Assembly: GCF_037991315.1 (NCBI RefSeq)
Contig: NZ_CP150300.1
Location: 620,001-684,000 of the forward strand
Direction: 5' to 3'
DNA: 64,000 nt
From: Paenibacillus sp. FSL H8-0079
GTDB lineage: Bacteria > Bacillota > Bacilli > Paenibacillales > Paenibacillaceae
Shown: positions 37,797-45,437 of the stretch, piece after piece
How positions within the stretch are numbered: the stretch's first letter is position 1
Layout: every line of letters starts with the position of its first letter
Notes under the pieces: model-generated
What the model was told of the DNA's origin: nothing
The model's database searches: none
The model's input: only the letters and a program-made list of their open reading frames with translations
Translations under genes and position numbers: made by a program

Positions 37797-39146
37797 TTGA
37801 ATGTAAAGTTACCAAAATCCATCGTACGTCTTGGAAGCATACCACTGGCAATACTTGCCGGGACTTTGATGCTGGGGTTTGGATCGTCGCATGTATATGC
37901 GGATGATGCTCAGGTATCTTCTGAAAAACCGTCCAGCGGATTGTCGCTAAATCTGTTTTCACGCGATTCGGATGGCGGGTTGAACCTGACTCCATCGGTA
38001 TCGGTATCCACACCACTACTTGATGTTGAAGTTCCGTCGATCAAAGCGAATGAATCCACAGGTAAGCTGAGTGTATCTGAGCTGAAAGTAGATACACCGC
38101 TTGGATCGGCCGGAACATCAGAGATTGGGATTGATGCGAAGAAGGGAACCGTCGAACTGCCGTCTGTAAAGGCGGATACACCGGTGATCAAAGCCGATGT
38201 ATCAAGCAGTCAGGTGAACCTGAATGAAGGTACAGCTTCCTTGCCTGGCATTACCGCAGAGGTACCCGAGGTCATCAAGGCAGAGACGTCTGCTGTGAAA
38301 ACAGACCTTCGGCAGGGTAAGGTTGAATTGCCTTCCGTGAAGGTGGATGTACCTGAAGTTACTTCGGTCAATATCTCCTCATCCCGTGTGGGTCTGAGTA
38401 AGGGAAATGTCCAGCTGCCATCTGTGAAAGCAGAAGTTCCAGTTGTAGACGTATCCGCTGAACTCAATCCTGATCAGGAAAAGGTGGAGATTCCAAGTGT
38501 GAATCCGGAACGGCCTGTAGTCACTCTGGAACAGCCGATGGTCGTCAAAACACCGAAAGTTGAAACTTCCAATACGAATTCACTCGCAGATCCTGTTTCA
38601 TCTCAGAACAACGAGGAAGGAAAGGACGTAGTACAGGTTACGGGCAAAGTGATTGAAGTCAACCCAGAATCAGAAGTACGTCCAGAACAACCTGTTGTTC
38701 CACAGGCATTGCCTGTGGAAGGAACCGATCTGACGCAGGATTCCGATGTCAATGCAGGATTGCCAGATAACGAGCTAGTCCTGGTAGATCAGCTATCTGC
38801 TGAACCATCTGTCACTGAACAAGTGCAAAGTAACCAGGAAGTCGATATGAAACAAGATGATGCTGATGCAGCATCTCCATTGCAGCCTCGCACAGAACGA
38901 CCAACAAGTTGGTCTGTTGCAGCAACTTCTCCCGGAGCAGCTAATGCTTCCGCAGGGACAAGCTCCGGTTCGTCCGGTGTAACTGGAGGTGGAGCAACCG
39001 CTCCAGCCGCTGCACTTCCAGGAGCAACAACGGGTCTGGTTACGCCAGATTACGATTTTGCTTTCCGAATGGAACGATTGGATGGGTTCAGTCAATGGTC
39101 ACAGGCACCGCCCGGGCGGCCGCCGCAATATACCTCTTTCTCTTAG
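37797..39146 (+). CDS. Secreted repetitive protein with 29-residue repeats
   Basis: 449 residues, family not recognised. A signal peptide (KLPKSIVRLGSIPLAILAGT...) cleaves after VYA near residue 35. Residues 111-226 are four consecutive 29-residue repeats, with consensus (L/N)xxGxVELPSVKAxVPxVxxxxSSS, and a fifth partial copy follows (VEIPSVNPERPVV). The central part is acidic and Val/Glu-rich (to about 365), and the tail is Ala/Gly/Ser-rich and ends PPGRPPQYTSFS. No LPXTG, SLH or lipobox is present. TTG 37797 is the start after AAAGGGGGTGA. It precedes another repetitive exported protein by 48 bp. Confidence 0.72.
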   Translation: MNVKLPKSIVRLGSIPLAILAGTLMLGFGSSHVYADDAQVSSEKPSSGLSLNLFSRDSDGGLNLTPSVSVSTPLLDVEVPSIKANESTGKLSVSELKVDTPLGSAGTSEIGIDAKKGTVELPSVKADTPVIKADVSSSQVNLNEGTASLPGITAEVPEVIKAETSAVKTDLRQGKVELPSVKVDVPEVTSVNISSSRVGLSKGNVQLPSVKAEVPVVDVSAELNPDQEKVEIPSVNPERPVVTLEQPMVVKTPKVETSNTNSLADPVSSQNNEEGKDVVQVTGKVIEVNPESEVRPEQPVVPQALPVEGTDLTQDSDVNAGLPDNELVLVDQLSAEPSVTEQVQSNQEVDMKQDDADAASPLQPRTERPTSWSVAATSPGAANASAGTSSGSSGVTGGGATAPAAALPGATTGLVTPDYDFAFRMERLDGFSQWSQAPPGRPPQYTSFS

Positions 39147-39194
39147 CAACAATGGCGTTAATTCAACCAAAATTGAGAAGGAGTGTATATCATC

Positions 39195-40367
39195 ATGAAA
39201 AAAGTGAATCGTTGGGTAAAATTGTCGGTATTGTCGGGTACGTTGGTGGCTGGATTGCTGGGAGCTTCGCAGGCAACTTACGCAGATAGCTATAGCAATA
39301 ACAGCAGTGGCAATCTGGATCTGAATGCAGGTTTGCGTCTGGAACTGGGATCTCTTCTGTCAGGACACCGTGACACAGGTTACGATAACCATGGTAGCTA
39401 CGGAGGTTCATCCAGTGCAAGCGGAGCATTGAATTTGGATCTTGGACTCAATGCCGGCTTATCCTCAGAGAGCAAGAACCGATACAATGATCGTTCTTCC
39501 GATTACACTGCTGAGCGTAGCAGTTCTGGCAAGCTGGGCCTTGGCCTGAATGCCAATGTGTCGGGAGAAGGTACAACGATGAGCGATTATTCACGAGGCG
39601 GCGATCATCGGAACGTGAACAGCAGCTACACGAGCGAAAGCCGTGGAGCACTGGGCCTCGGTCTGAACGTGAATGCGGAAGGAGAGAGTGCAACAATGGC
39701 TCAATCAGAACGCAACAGCAGCGTGAAAGACAGCGAGCGTAACGTGAACCGCAACTACGCAAACGAAAGCCACAGCGCATTCGATCTGGGTCTGAACGCA
39801 AAGGCAGAAGGAGAGAGTGCAACGATGGCTCAATCCGAACGCAATAACAGCGTGAATGACGGTGAACGTACCGACAACAGCAGCTATGCGAACGAAAGCC
39901 GTGGAGCACTGGATCTGGGTCTGAACGTGAAAGCGGAGGGTGAGAGTGCAACGTGGACTCAATCCGAACGCAATAACAGCGTAAATGATCGTGAGCGTAA
40001 CGTGAGCAGCAGTTATGCGAGCGAAAGTCGTGGAGCACTGGATCTGGGACTGAATGTGAAAGCCGAAGGAGAGAGTGCAACGTGGACTCAATCTGAACGC
40101 AACAACAGCGTGAATGACCATGAAAGTAACGTGAACAGCAGCACTGCGAGCGAAAGCCGTGGAGCACTGGATCTGGGTCTGAACGTGGATGCGGAAGGAG
40201 AGAGTGCAACGATGGCTCAATTCGAACGCAACCACAGCGTGAATGACCGTGAGCGTAACGTAAACAGTAGCTATGCGAGTGAAAGCCGTGGAGCACTGGA
40301 TCTGGGTTTGAACGTGGATGCGGATGCAGAGAGTGAAACTACATCTGTGGTGGAGACAAATCGGTAA
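39195..40367 (+). CDS. Secreted repetitive protein with 43-residue tandem repeats
   Basis: 390 residues, family not recognised. The signal peptide (MKKVNRWVKLSVLSGTLVAG...) cleaves after TYA. A Ser/Asn/Gly-rich region leads into tandem 43-residue repeats with consensus SESRGALDLGLNVKAEGESAT, then WTQSERNNSVNDRERNVNSS and YA. The motif G-A-L-D-L-G-L-N recurs seven or more times, including degenerate early copies. It is acidic, lacks Cys and looks elongated or fibrous. No surface anchor is visible. AAGGAG is 11 bases before ATG 39195 (GTG 39183 is too close to it). It is likely co-transcribed with the preceding gene, ending at the strong terminator at 40391. Confidence 0.72.
   Translation: MKKVNRWVKLSVLSGTLVAGLLGASQATYADSYSNNSSGNLDLNAGLRLELGSLLSGHRDTGYDNHGSYGGSSSASGALNLDLGLNAGLSSESKNRYNDRSSDYTAERSSSGKLGLGLNANVSGEGTTMSDYSRGGDHRNVNSSYTSESRGALGLGLNVNAEGESATMAQSERNSSVKDSERNVNRNYANESHSAFDLGLNAKAEGESATMAQSERNNSVNDGERTDNSSYANESRGALDLGLNVKAEGESATWTQSERNNSVNDRERNVSSSYASESRGALDLGLNVKAEGESATWTQSERNNSVNDHESNVNSSTASESRGALDLGLNVDAEGESATMAQFERNHSVNDRERNVNSSYASESRGALDLGLNVDADAESETTSVVETNR
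39642..40360 (+). repeat. 129-bp in-frame tandem repeat array
   Basis: The codon homologous to Arg of SESRG starts at 39642, 39771, 39900, 40029, 40158 and 40287: five exact 129-bp steps and a final partial unit. Units differ at scattered mostly silent or conservative sites, and those at 39900-40287 are most alike. Copy number is likely to vary between strains. Confidence 0.9.
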
Positions 40368-40390
40368 TATGAGATTTTCATCGTAATATA

Positions 40391-40428
40391 AAGAAGCAGG
40401 GGCTCCGGAACCCCTGCTTCTTTTTTTG
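40391..40428. terminator. Strong terminator after repetitive exported-protein genes
   Basis: AAGAAGCAGGGG (40391-40402) and CCCCTGCTTCTT (40411-40422) are perfect complements with a short loop and a seven-T tail. It also faces the convergent Doc gene. Confidence 0.92.
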
Positions 40429-40447
40429 CATTTATAAGACATATGAG

Positions 40448-40840
40448 CTAGCGTTCTTCTGAATGTTCTTCTAATAAGCGTACTATCTTTTCAAATGTAT
40501 ACTCGCCTTCGGCAATCTTGACCATAAATTCAACGGCATATTTACGTTCCATCTGCAAATGGTACCCATTCACTCGCAGAAAGGACTTGGTTACAAGATA
40601 AGCTGTACGTTTATTTCCGTTATAGAAACAGTGGTTTTTAACCAATGACTCTAATAAGGCAGTAGCTTTATCAAATATGGAAGGATAGGCATCCTCTCCA
40701 AACAAACTTTGGAGAGGTCTATTTATCGCAGAATCCAACAAAGCAGAATCCTTGACCCCAGCTTGTGCTGTATCATTCATCTTCTTCATCATAAAATGGT
40801 GAGCGGCTACTACTTCTTCAATGGTAAGGAATATGGTCAT
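40448..40840 (-). CDS. doc: Doc-family (Fic fold) toxin
   Basis: 130 residues. HCFYNGNKRTAYL (about residues 69-81) is the Doc/Fic motif H-x-F-x-[N/D]-G-N-K-R, and the N-terminus IFLTIEEVVAAHH with LLDSAINRPLQSLFG matches death-on-curing proteins. Doc of phage P1 is a kinase that phosphorylates EF-Tu; most relatives are assumed to do the same or AMPylate. The catalytic His is present, so it should be active. It is encoded one base after the AbrB-like antitoxin gene and translationally linked to it. Confidence 0.9.
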   Translation of the reverse strand: MTIFLTIEEVVAAHHFMMKKMNDTAQAGVKDSALLDSAINRPLQSLFGEDAYPSIFDKATALLESLVKNHCFYNGNKRTAYLVTKSFLRVNGYHLQMERKYAVEFMVKIAEGEYTFEKIVRLLEEHSEER

Positions 40841-40841
40841 C

Positions 40842-41135
40842 TTAACGATCCCTTAAATCATTGAGGATATCCTCATCTTCTTCGAAAACGTCGAAGAAAG
40901 CTTCCAGTACTTCGGGTCTTACATTTTCGGGTATTTTCATTTGTTTCACCTTTTTTAGTACAATTTCTCCCTGACTGTTTTCAATAAATTCAATCTCATC
41001 GCCCTGAGAAACATGGAGCTTATCAATCAAAACTTTGGGCAAGCTAATGCCCAAGCTGTTTCCCATTTTGCCTATTTTGCGAGAAAGGATTTTTCTTTTG
41101 GAATGCTCTTCTTTCATCTGAGCCCCACCATTCAT
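40842..41135 (-). CDS. AbrB/MazE-type antitoxin of the Doc toxin
   Basis: 97 residues. A swapped-hairpin AbrB/MazE DNA-binding domain (about 12-58) reads RKIGKMGNSLGISLPKVLIDKLHVSQGDEIEFI, with VLKKVKQ at its end; the C-terminal part (about 65-97: EVLEAFFDVFEEDEDILNDLRDR) is acidic and likely wraps around the toxin. Pairing of an AbrB-type antitoxin with Doc is a known arrangement, distinct from the Phd antitoxin of P1. AGGAGGAAT precedes the ATG. It should repress its own promoter through palindromes at 41175-41215. Confidence 0.88.
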   Translation of the reverse strand: MNGGAQMKEEHSKRKILSRKIGKMGNSLGISLPKVLIDKLHVSQGDEIEFIENSQGEIVLKKVKQMKIPENVRPEVLEAFFDVFEEDEDILNDLRDR

Positions 41136-41174
41136 GATATATTCCTCCTATAGTATGATCCAACTTATGAAAGT

Positions 41175-41217
41175 AATACATTTGTATGTATTAATGTTAG
41201 TATGTAATAACATTATA
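41175..41217 (-). promoter_or_regulatory. Toxin-antitoxin promoter with two palindromes
   Basis: Two palindromes: AATACAT-TTGT-ATGTATT (41175-41192) and TAATGTTA-N8-TAACATTA (41192-41215). On the minus strand, TATAAT lies at 41212-41217, overlapping the second palindrome, so binding there would block the -10. No good -35 was found. Confidence 0.6.
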
Positions 41218-41329
41218 ACATGGTTTGTACTTCAAAATGCTCAGAATGATCAAACAAACAGCCCGTAACTCGATTACAATAAAACTAAAGAATGAAATAA
41301 ACGCCTGATTAGAACAGGGAGTGAATGAT

Positions 41330-42061
41330 ATGGGAACGGAATATAAAAGCACGGAAGTACACGAGTCTATATTAGACGTACATATTACAGAGGCAGGATA
41401 CGAGCCAGGACAATCAACCATACGCAATATTCGAATGAACGTGGCGCGAGGAGAGCTGGTCGGTATTATCGGACCGAATGGTGCGGGTAAAAGTACCACG
41501 ATCAAAACGCTGCTGGGTCTGCTGGAACATGCCAAGTATGAGGTGACGATTGGGGGAGAGGGTCGCTATGCCTATATCCCGGAGCAACCGGTTTTTTACG
41601 AATACATGACCTTGTGGGAACATCTTGATCTTGCCGCAGCGGCGTATGAAATGGAGGAAGAAGCTTTTGTTGCCAGAGCGGAGGAGCTGTTGGTTCGTTT
41701 CGGCATGGACCACGTTCGGAACGATCTTCCGGCCAGTTTCTCAAAGGGCATGCGGCAGAAAATGATGCTGCTGATCGGATTTCTGTCTTCGCCGGATATC
41801 TATATTGTGGACGAGCCGTTCATCGGACTGGACCCTCGTGCAACCAAGGATTTTCTAAAATTACTTGATGATGAACGTCGCCGCGGCGCGGGTGTGCTCA
41901 TGTCTACGCATGTACTGGATACCGCTGAACGAATTTGCGACCGGTTTATTCTGATTGCTTCAGGCAGGTCGGCTGCCGAGGGAACATTGGATGAAATCCG
42001 TGAAGTGGCAGGATTACCGGAAGCCTCTTTGTTTGACTGTTTCGATATACTGACGTCTTAG
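41330..42061 (+). CDS. ecsA: ABC transporter ATP-binding protein EcsA-like
   Basis: 243 residues. Walker A is GPNGAGKSTT, the signature region FSKGMRQKMML, Walker B IYIVDEPFIGLDP and the switch MSTHVLDTAERICDR. The sequence YAYIPEQPVFYEYMTLWEHL is close to EcsA of Bacillus. EcsAB is linked to protein secretion, competence and regulated intramembrane proteolysis. GGGAGTG sets the start at 41330 over GTG 41321. It is followed after 21 bp by its EcsB-like partner. Confidence 0.88.
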   Translation: MGTEYKSTEVHESILDVHITEAGYEPGQSTIRNIRMNVARGELVGIIGPNGAGKSTTIKTLLGLLEHAKYEVTIGGEGRYAYIPEQPVFYEYMTLWEHLDLAAAAYEMEEEAFVARAEELLVRFGMDHVRNDLPASFSKGMRQKMMLLIGFLSSPDIYIVDEPFIGLDPRATKDFLKLLDDERRRGAGVLMSTHVLDTAERICDRFILIASGRSAAEGTLDEIREVAGLPEASLFDCFDILTS

Positions 42062-42082
42062 ATAGAGAAAGGGTGAGAGAGG

Positions 42083-43330
42083 ATGGAAACTTCCCAGCGT
42101 TACACACCACTTCGTTTATACAGACGGAGACGCAAAGAGCATTTCAGGGAACAGATGAAAAATCTCAGACTCGTGGTAGATTGGACGGTGTGGGTATACC
42201 TGCTTGTTCCGGGTCTACTCTATCTGATTGGGTGGTACACGAGTCTGTGGACCAAACCGCTGCCTGCATGGGCGACAGGATTACCGCTGCCCGTACTGAC
42301 GGGGCTGATTGACGTCGTTATGCTTACCGGGGGTGTGTTGATATTTGTGGAGGAAGCGGATGTACTGTTTCTGAAATCAAGACCGTTGTGGACGCGCACG
42401 TTAATGAGGCAAGGACTCTACCGTGCCTGTCTGCAACATCTGGGCAAAATGATCCTGATTACAGCACTGACTGCCCCCTTGTGGTCCCGTGTCTATGAGA
42501 TGTCGAATCTCCAGATTGCACTTATGGCTGTCTGGTTCGGTGCAGTAGCTTCATTCCAAGCCATAACACTACATATGACGAAGGTTCGACATACAGGATG
42601 GCGACGCTGGATTCGGATGATTCCTCTTGTCATCGGCATAGGTTACGTGACCATTCATGCGACATCATGGATGCATGGACAGACGTGGAAAATCATATTT
42701 GGTGTCGGGGTGATCATGCTTCTTCTGATTACAGTCGGACAGATGAGGCTGGTGATGAAGGGAACCTTTGGAGGGGATGTACGGGAGGATCTGCGGAGCA
42801 GGCTGCAGCTTACAGCTCTAATGTTAAGCCGGGCGGTTAGCAAGCCGAAAGCCCCACGAACAAGGTCCATTATCTTCCGCAAACCGCGTAAACTGCTGCG
42901 CAATCGTTCCATCGCGAATCGGACAGCGGAGATTGCATTCAAGGCATTTTTCCGAAACTCAGCTACGATGAAATTGTATTTGCAACTTGGCGGACTATCC
43001 ATCGCAGCAGTCGCATTACCGCCTTTTCCGGTCAATGTCATCGTGTGTGCGTTATTAATCATCATGCTGACGGTGATGTTTTATCGTTCCTGGGATGTTT
43101 TTGCCACGTCCGACTATGTTCAGCTTATAACATATGACTCGGAGGCGCTGCATCTTGCAGGTTCAATGATGGTTCGGATGTTGTTCATCCCGATTGGTAT
43201 TCTTATGGGATTCACGCTGGGATTGGCCTGGCTCGGTTGGGTCGTCGGTATTCTGACAGCTGCAGGTACGGTGGCCTTCGGACTCTGCGTCTTATCTATT
43301 GCCGGATGGGTTCGGCTGACCCGGGCCTAA
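42083..43330 (+). CDS. ecsB: ABC transporter permease EcsB-like
   Basis: 415 residues with about eight membrane helices, several in pairs, in an EcsB-like arrangement. The N-terminus is highly basic (LRLYRRRRKEHFREQMKNLRLVVDW), and a cytoplasmic basic region of about 40 residues (PKAPRTRSIIFRKPRKLLRNRSI) lies near residue 260. It forms an exporter with the preceding ATPase. GAGAGG precedes the ATG. The substrate of EcsAB is not established in Bacillus. Confidence 0.85.
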   Translation: METSQRYTPLRLYRRRRKEHFREQMKNLRLVVDWTVWVYLLVPGLLYLIGWYTSLWTKPLPAWATGLPLPVLTGLIDVVMLTGGVLIFVEEADVLFLKSRPLWTRTLMRQGLYRACLQHLGKMILITALTAPLWSRVYEMSNLQIALMAVWFGAVASFQAITLHMTKVRHTGWRRWIRMIPLVIGIGYVTIHATSWMHGQTWKIIFGVGVIMLLLITVGQMRLVMKGTFGGDVREDLRSRLQLTALMLSRAVSKPKAPRTRSIIFRKPRKLLRNRSIANRTAEIAFKAFFRNSATMKLYLQLGGLSIAAVALPPFPVNVIVCALLIIMLTVMFYRSWDVFATSDYVQLITYDSEALHLAGSMMVRMLFIPIGILMGFTLGLAWLGWVVGILTAAGTVAFGLCVLSIAGWVRLTRA

Positions 43331-43441
43331 GCAATTCCTTTCTAAGTCAGAGCATATCGTGCGCTATATCTGCCCATGCTATAGAAGAAGAATCTCATCT
43401 ATGGATGATGAGAGATTAGCTGTAGCAAGGAGGAAGAGACG

Positions 43442-43825
43442 ATGATGGATAATAGCGAACTACAGGTGCATTTCTCAGACGGTTCAGCGTTGAATGCCGC
43501 AAGGGCAACCTTGGAGGAATTGGGATATAAGCCGTATCAGTCCGGCCCGCTGGAGTTGTATATCCCCACAGATCGCCAAGATCCTCAGTCTGCCGTAGAG
43601 ATTGTACAATCTCATGGAGGAAGTGCCGTATTTGCTTCACAAACGGAAGAACTGGATCAGTTTCAGAATATATCGATTCCGGCTCATCTCGTGAATGAAG
43701 ACTGGCATGAGGGTTATGCGAGCCAAAACCAGGGGAGCCAGGCTGAGCAAGGTGCACATAACTATAGCGAGGACCCGGCATACGATGATTCGGCGGATGG
43801 ATTCTCTGGCAGTGTCAAAGCATAG
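43442..43825 (+). CDS. Small soluble hypothetical protein with acidic tail
   Basis: 127 residues. A ferredoxin-like alpha/beta N-terminal domain (about 1-80: ELQVHFSDGSALNAARATLEELGYKPY, LELYIPTDRQDPQSAVEIVQSHGGSAVF) is followed by a disordered tail rich in Gln, Glu, Asp and Ser. It resembles the general-stress proteins that bear a YfhH or ACT-like fold, but no family is assigned. AAGGAGGAAG sets ATG 43442. It has its own terminator at 43888-43928. Confidence 0.65.
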   Translation: MMDNSELQVHFSDGSALNAARATLEELGYKPYQSGPLELYIPTDRQDPQSAVEIVQSHGGSAVFASQTEELDQFQNISIPAHLVNEDWHEGYASQNQGSQAEQGAHNYSEDPAYDDSADGFSGSVKA

Positions 43826-43887
43826 AACGCGAAACTCACAAGCTTAAGGGTGGTTCGATCCGCCTTTTCTAAAATGGAACAATGCTG

Positions 43888-43928
43888 AAAACCCCGATAC
43901 TCCACGGATAGTGGATATCGGGGTTTTT
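43888..43928. terminator. Terminator between small hypothetical and flavoprotein genes
   Basis: AAACCCCGATA (43888-43898) pairs with TATCGGGGTTT (43916-43926), with an inner TCCAC/GTGGA stem and T-run. Confidence 0.9.
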
Positions 43929-43970
43929 GACATCTGAAGCAATTCATCATGTGTATGAAGTGTGTAATAC

Positions 43971-45242
43971 CTAGTGTGATGTAGCGTGTTTATATTCTGC
44001 TGCATGCATACCAGCCGTATATCCCGTGGAGAAAGCAGCGGTGATATTATATCCTCCGGTGTAGCCGTGAATATCCAAAACTTCACCGCAAAAGAATAGT
44101 CCAGGCAGCAGCTTGGATTCCATTGTTTTTGGGTATATCTCCTTTAAGTGGATTCCTCCCCCAGTAACGAAAGCTTCTTTGAGCGATCTTGTTCCGTCTG
44201 CACGGAAGGTAAAAGCCTTCATTAGCCCGCACAAATTGCTTAACATGCCTTTGGGGAAATGGTGGAACGTGAGGTCATCGCTGATCTCCGCGCGTTTCAT
44301 CATTAATGGAATCATGCGTTCGGGAACCCATGTTTTCAGTATGTTTTTGACAGCCTTGCGGGATTCTTGTTCCAATACCTGTTGGACCTGGGTTTCCAAT
44401 GCACCAGCGGACAGCTCAGGAAACAGATCAATGCTCATAATGACCTGTGGGTTTCCAGCCTTCATCTGAACCTTGCGGATAAATTGGCTGCAGCGCAGTG
44501 CAACCGGTCCAGACACCCCAAAATGCGTGAAGATCATATCCCCCCGATGGGAGATGACGGGTTTTCCTTTGGCATCGATAACAGATAAAGCGACATCCCT
44601 CAAGGATAAACCTTGTAGTTCTTTGGATTGTATCCAACTCTCCCCAGACACAATAGGCACTTCGGTTGGATATAACTCCGTAATCGTATGACCAGCAGCT
44701 TCAGCCCAGGGATAACCATCTCCCGTTGATCCGGTTTGGGGTACGGATTTACCGCCAGTAGCGATAATAACAGAGCGTCCAAGGATGGTTTTACCTGAGA
44801 GCAATTTAACACCCTGTACCTGCTGACCGTTCTGAATGAGTTCCTTGACCGGTTCTTTGGTGCGAATCTCGACGCCGAGGGAGACGATTTTGCCTACCAA
44901 TGCATCCACGACTGTTTTCGCTTTATCGGTTACGGGGAACATTCTGCCGTTGTCTTCTTCTTTCAGGGCAATTCCGAGATTCTCGAAGAAACGCATGATC
45001 CCCAGGTTGTCCAGATTCTGAAATGAACTATATAAAAAGCGGCCATTACCCGGAATATGCCGGATGAGTTCATCCGTTTCCTTGGCATTGGTTACATTGC
45101 ACCGACCTCCGCCAGAGATGCCGAGTTTACGACCCAGTTGGTCTCCTTTATCCAGCAGAAGCACGGAGGCTCCATGCTCGGCAGCTGCAACGCAAGCCAT
45201 CAGGCCCGCAGATCCACCACCAATTACAATGACATCATACAT
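43971..45242 (-). CDS. FAD-dependent oxidoreductase of the HI0933/BaiN (YtfP) family
   Basis: 423 residues. An N-terminal dinucleotide-binding motif VIVIGGGSAGLMA, then LLLDKGDQLGRKLGISGGGRCNVTN (hallmark of the HI0933 family), and C-terminal LFFCGEVLDIHGYTGGYNITAAFSTGYTAG for the second FAD contact. Enzymatic role is largely unknown for most members; BaiN reduces bile acid intermediates. It resembles B. subtilis YtfP in motifs and length. It is divergent from the sensor kinase gene. Confidence 0.9.
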   Translation of the reverse strand: MYDVIVIGGGSAGLMACVAAAEHGASVLLLDKGDQLGRKLGISGGGRCNVTNAKETDELIRHIPGNGRFLYSSFQNLDNLGIMRFFENLGIALKEEDNGRMFPVTDKAKTVVDALVGKIVSLGVEIRTKEPVKELIQNGQQVQGVKLLSGKTILGRSVIIATGGKSVPQTGSTGDGYPWAEAAGHTITELYPTEVPIVSGESWIQSKELQGLSLRDVALSVIDAKGKPVISHRGDMIFTHFGVSGPVALRCSQFIRKVQMKAGNPQVIMSIDLFPELSAGALETQVQQVLEQESRKAVKNILKTWVPERMIPLMMKRAEISDDLTFHHFPKGMLSNLCGLMKAFTFRADGTRSLKEAFVTGGGIHLKEIYPKTMESKLLPGLFFCGEVLDIHGYTGGYNITAAFSTGYTAGMHAAEYKHATSH

Positions 45243-45437
45243 ACGTTATTACCCTCTTTTTTCATTGATTTTGTCTGTTTTACGTAAAACGTGTCTACTC
45301 CTGCCTTTTTCTGAAATATAATGGAGTTACGGGCAGTTCTATTATGCAGTCTTAAGGGATATATTGTAATATACTGTCGCCTATGTTTTAATCAGAAATA
45401 CATGAGGGAATGTGCAGGCAGAGGAGGAGATGGCATT

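Noticed and set aside
39448..40442. Long minus-strand open frames (282 and 245 residues, Cys/His-rich) opposite the tandem-repeat gene
   Set aside because: They repeat with the same 129-bp period and exist only because the biased repeat codons avoid stops on the other strand; no signal peptide or ribosome site fits them.
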